This document shows positions 35,573 to 37,031 of a stretch of DNA of 37,031 bases, one piece after another. Origin of the DNA: Opitutales bacterium (GTDB taxonomy: Bacteria; Verrucomicrobiota; Verrucomicrobiia; Opitutales; Opitutaceae). Within the stretch, counting starts at the first letter, position 1, and every line of letters begins with the position of its first letter. Where the stretch lies: NCBI GenBank assembly GCA_018700525.1, contig JABITN010000151.1, forward strand, positions 1-37,031, written 5' to 3'. The notes under the pieces were generated by a model. The model searched no databases. It was not told where the DNA came from and saw only the letters and a list, made by a program, of their open reading frames with translations. A program made the translations under genes and the position numbers.

Positions 35573-36991
35573 ATGAAACAGCTGACCCTTATTCTAATCG
35601 TCCTTCTAATTCCCTTTAGGGTTTTCAGCAGCAGTTCCCAGGACTCGATCTTCGATATGGACGAGATTCGCGATGCCAGTACGCTTAAATCGGAAATCCT
35701 TCAGGATTGGCACATTGTCAATGGCCTTGTTTCTACACGCCAAAAATCCATAACGATAAGCGTAGGTGAGCTCTGGCCGGGGCGGGATCTCCGTATCCCC
35801 GTCCGTTTCATCGTACCAGTCAACGGAAAGGCAAAGGGTTTCCATCTAACTGGTGGACACAATCTCAAACAATTCGAAAGCGACACCGCAATCAGGGGCG
35901 TAGACATAGAGCTGATCAAGGGTGGAATCGGCTTGGTTCACACAATTGTTCAAGAACCAAGAACCTATGGAGAAGGTGACTTAGGAAAGCAGATGCGTGA
36001 TCGGTTTATAGATACACTCGAAACGCGTTATTCAATCCAATATTGGGGTTGGCCCGCCATTCTCATGCGAGCCACTACGGCAGCCTACGCCGAAAGCCAT
36101 TACTTCGAAAGAGGGAAAATAGCCCTCTCTGGCGGTTCGAAAAACGGAGCATCACCTGCCGTCGCCATTATAGTCGATACTCGTCTTTCTGCTCTACACG
36201 CTAGCGTCTCCCCCCCATGGGAATCCCCCCTTCGACTCTGCGACCCGCAAGCATGGGAGGCATTGAATACGTACAACCAAAACGATCCCGATTTTAAACC
36301 ACATAATTTTCTAGGCGGAACATTCGGACCTAGCTACACTAAAGAAGCAATTGCTGCCGGACACAACTGGGAAAACATCCGAAAACTAGCGAACCGAATA
36401 TCCGATCAAATATTCATATCTCGAAACCTCACTCAGCTTGCCAATCGAAACGTCGACCTCCTATTTCACCCTGGAACCCACGACATGGTTGCCTACGACC
36501 TCTTTTGGGGTGGAAGCCATTACCCTCAAATCCCAACCTATCTTCGAATAAACTCCGGACATGGCAAAAAACATCGCCCCGACAGCGCCGAACTAAAAGA
36601 GCAAAACCTAACAGCTTTTCTTCTCAATCATTTTTTTGGCGGCGAACCCTTGCTAGAATCGCCAAAGGTTTCGTATCACAGAGATAATAACGCGATAAAC
36701 ATAACCGTTACCTTCGAGCCCGATTCCCACGAAGAAAGCGGACGCATTTGGTGGATGTACGACCGGGGCCCCGATGGGAGCTCAGCCTACATCCGAGAAC
36801 TCTTTCCAGAAAAACAATGGAAAGACATGGAACCCGGTCAACAGCCAGCCACGTGGACCACTCAAATCGAAATTGAATCAGGCGCGACACACATCGACTT
36901 CTTCACGAATCACCTCAAAACAATCCACCGCGAATCGAACACCTACCCCACGTATATTTCAAGTCCATATAATCGAATAAACTTGAAATGA
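35573..36991 (+). CDS. Secreted alpha/beta-hydrolase, PhoPQ-activated (PqaA)-like
   Basis: 472 residues with a signal peptide (MKQLTLILIVLLIPFRVFS). The nucleophile region is IALSGGSKNGAS with S189 in a G-x-S-K-x-G context, like the GASKRG motif of PhoPQ-activated pathogenicity-related proteins. It is preceded by YWGWPAILMRATTAAY and followed by VDTRLSALHASV, in the same order as that family. Possible acid and histidine lie in FHPGTHDMVAYD and INSGHGKKH. A C-terminal beta-sandwich-like part ends the protein. Function is unproven; an esterase acting on external carbohydrate or lipid is inferred. It begins two bases after the stop of the sulfatase pseudogene, so it once formed an operon with it. 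Confidence 0.75.
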   Translation: MKQLTLILIVLLIPFRVFSSSSQDSIFDMDEIRDASTLKSEILQDWHIVNGLVSTRQKSITISVGELWPGRDLRIPVRFIVPVNGKAKGFHLTGGHNLKQFESDTAIRGVDIELIKGGIGLVHTIVQEPRTYGEGDLGKQMRDRFIDTLETRYSIQYWGWPAILMRATTAAYAESHYFERGKIALSGGSKNGASPAVAIIVDTRLSALHASVSPPWESPLRLCDPQAWEALNTYNQNDPDFKPHNFLGGTFGPSYTKEAIAAGHNWENIRKLANRISDQIFISRNLTQLANRNVDLLFHPGTHDMVAYDLFWGGSHYPQIPTYLRINSGHGKKHRPDSAELKEQNLTAFLLNHFFGGEPLLESPKVSYHRDNNAINITVTFEPDSHEESGRIWWMYDRGPDGSSAYIRELFPEKQWKDMEPGQQPATWTTQIEIESGATHIDFFTNHLKTIHRESNTYPTYISSPYNRINLK

Positions 36992-37031
36992 ATTCATCTT
37001 CATAACGTATCCAAAAACACCTATTATTTTC

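Overview
The window is a bacterial chromosome segment with moderate GC content. Gene content points to a Verrucomicrobiota lineage, probably an Opitutales/Puniceicoccaceae-like marine polysaccharide degrader. This is inferred from a formylglycine-type sulfatase beside a Tat-exported phosphatase, a second but dead sulfatase, a fused SecDF, SpeA-type arginine decarboxylase, a DUF6172 protein, few recognisable Shine-Dalgarno sites, and several lineage-type hypothetical proteins. I cannot confirm the taxon without a search.

Layout. Positions 1-145 are intergenic and hold three inverted repeats, one of them a perfect 36-bp palindrome. From 146 to 11032 every gene is on the minus strand. In transcription order these are an AEC-family transporter, an ArgE/DapE-like M20 deacylase, a small secreted unknown, an FMN reductase, GspE and GspF ATPase/platform proteins, a Tat-exported PhoD-like phosphatase and a sulfatase. 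A plus-strand acidic protein of unknown function (11139-12278) faces an M20 dipeptidase and an SMP-30-like lactonase (12319-14720, minus). A rhodanese (plus) ends tail-to-tail on recJ, which lies downstream of secDF and yajC (minus); a clear intrinsic terminator sits between yajC and secDF.

The plus-strand half starts with speA and a DCC-family thiol oxidoreductase, then enolase with a textbook terminator, a HAD hydrolase, DUF6172, and a tight CPBP protease-thiL-tsaE operon. On the minus strand lies a 644-residue protein with an Arg/Gly-rich head and an acidic, internally duplicated tail. Beyond it are tRNA-Leu(GAG) and its terminator.

From the tRNA to about 35.6 kb, intact genes (a GDPD phosphodiesterase, and a glycolate/lactate oxidase GlcD plus an Fe-S GlcF) alternate with gene wreckage. 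The wreckage is an AraC-regulator stump, a DUF1223 pseudogene (three nonsense codons and a frameshift) and a sulfatase pseudogene. The latter has lost its start codon, has a stop inside its C-x-P-S-R catalytic signature and lacks its 3' half. The window ends with an intact secreted alpha/beta-hydrolase directly after the dead sulfatase.

Most of the window is housekeeping. I found no convincing new multi-gene system. The best leads are the decay zone beyond the tRNA, the two lineage-type proteins of unknown function, the palindromic intergenic elements and the yajC/secDF terminator.
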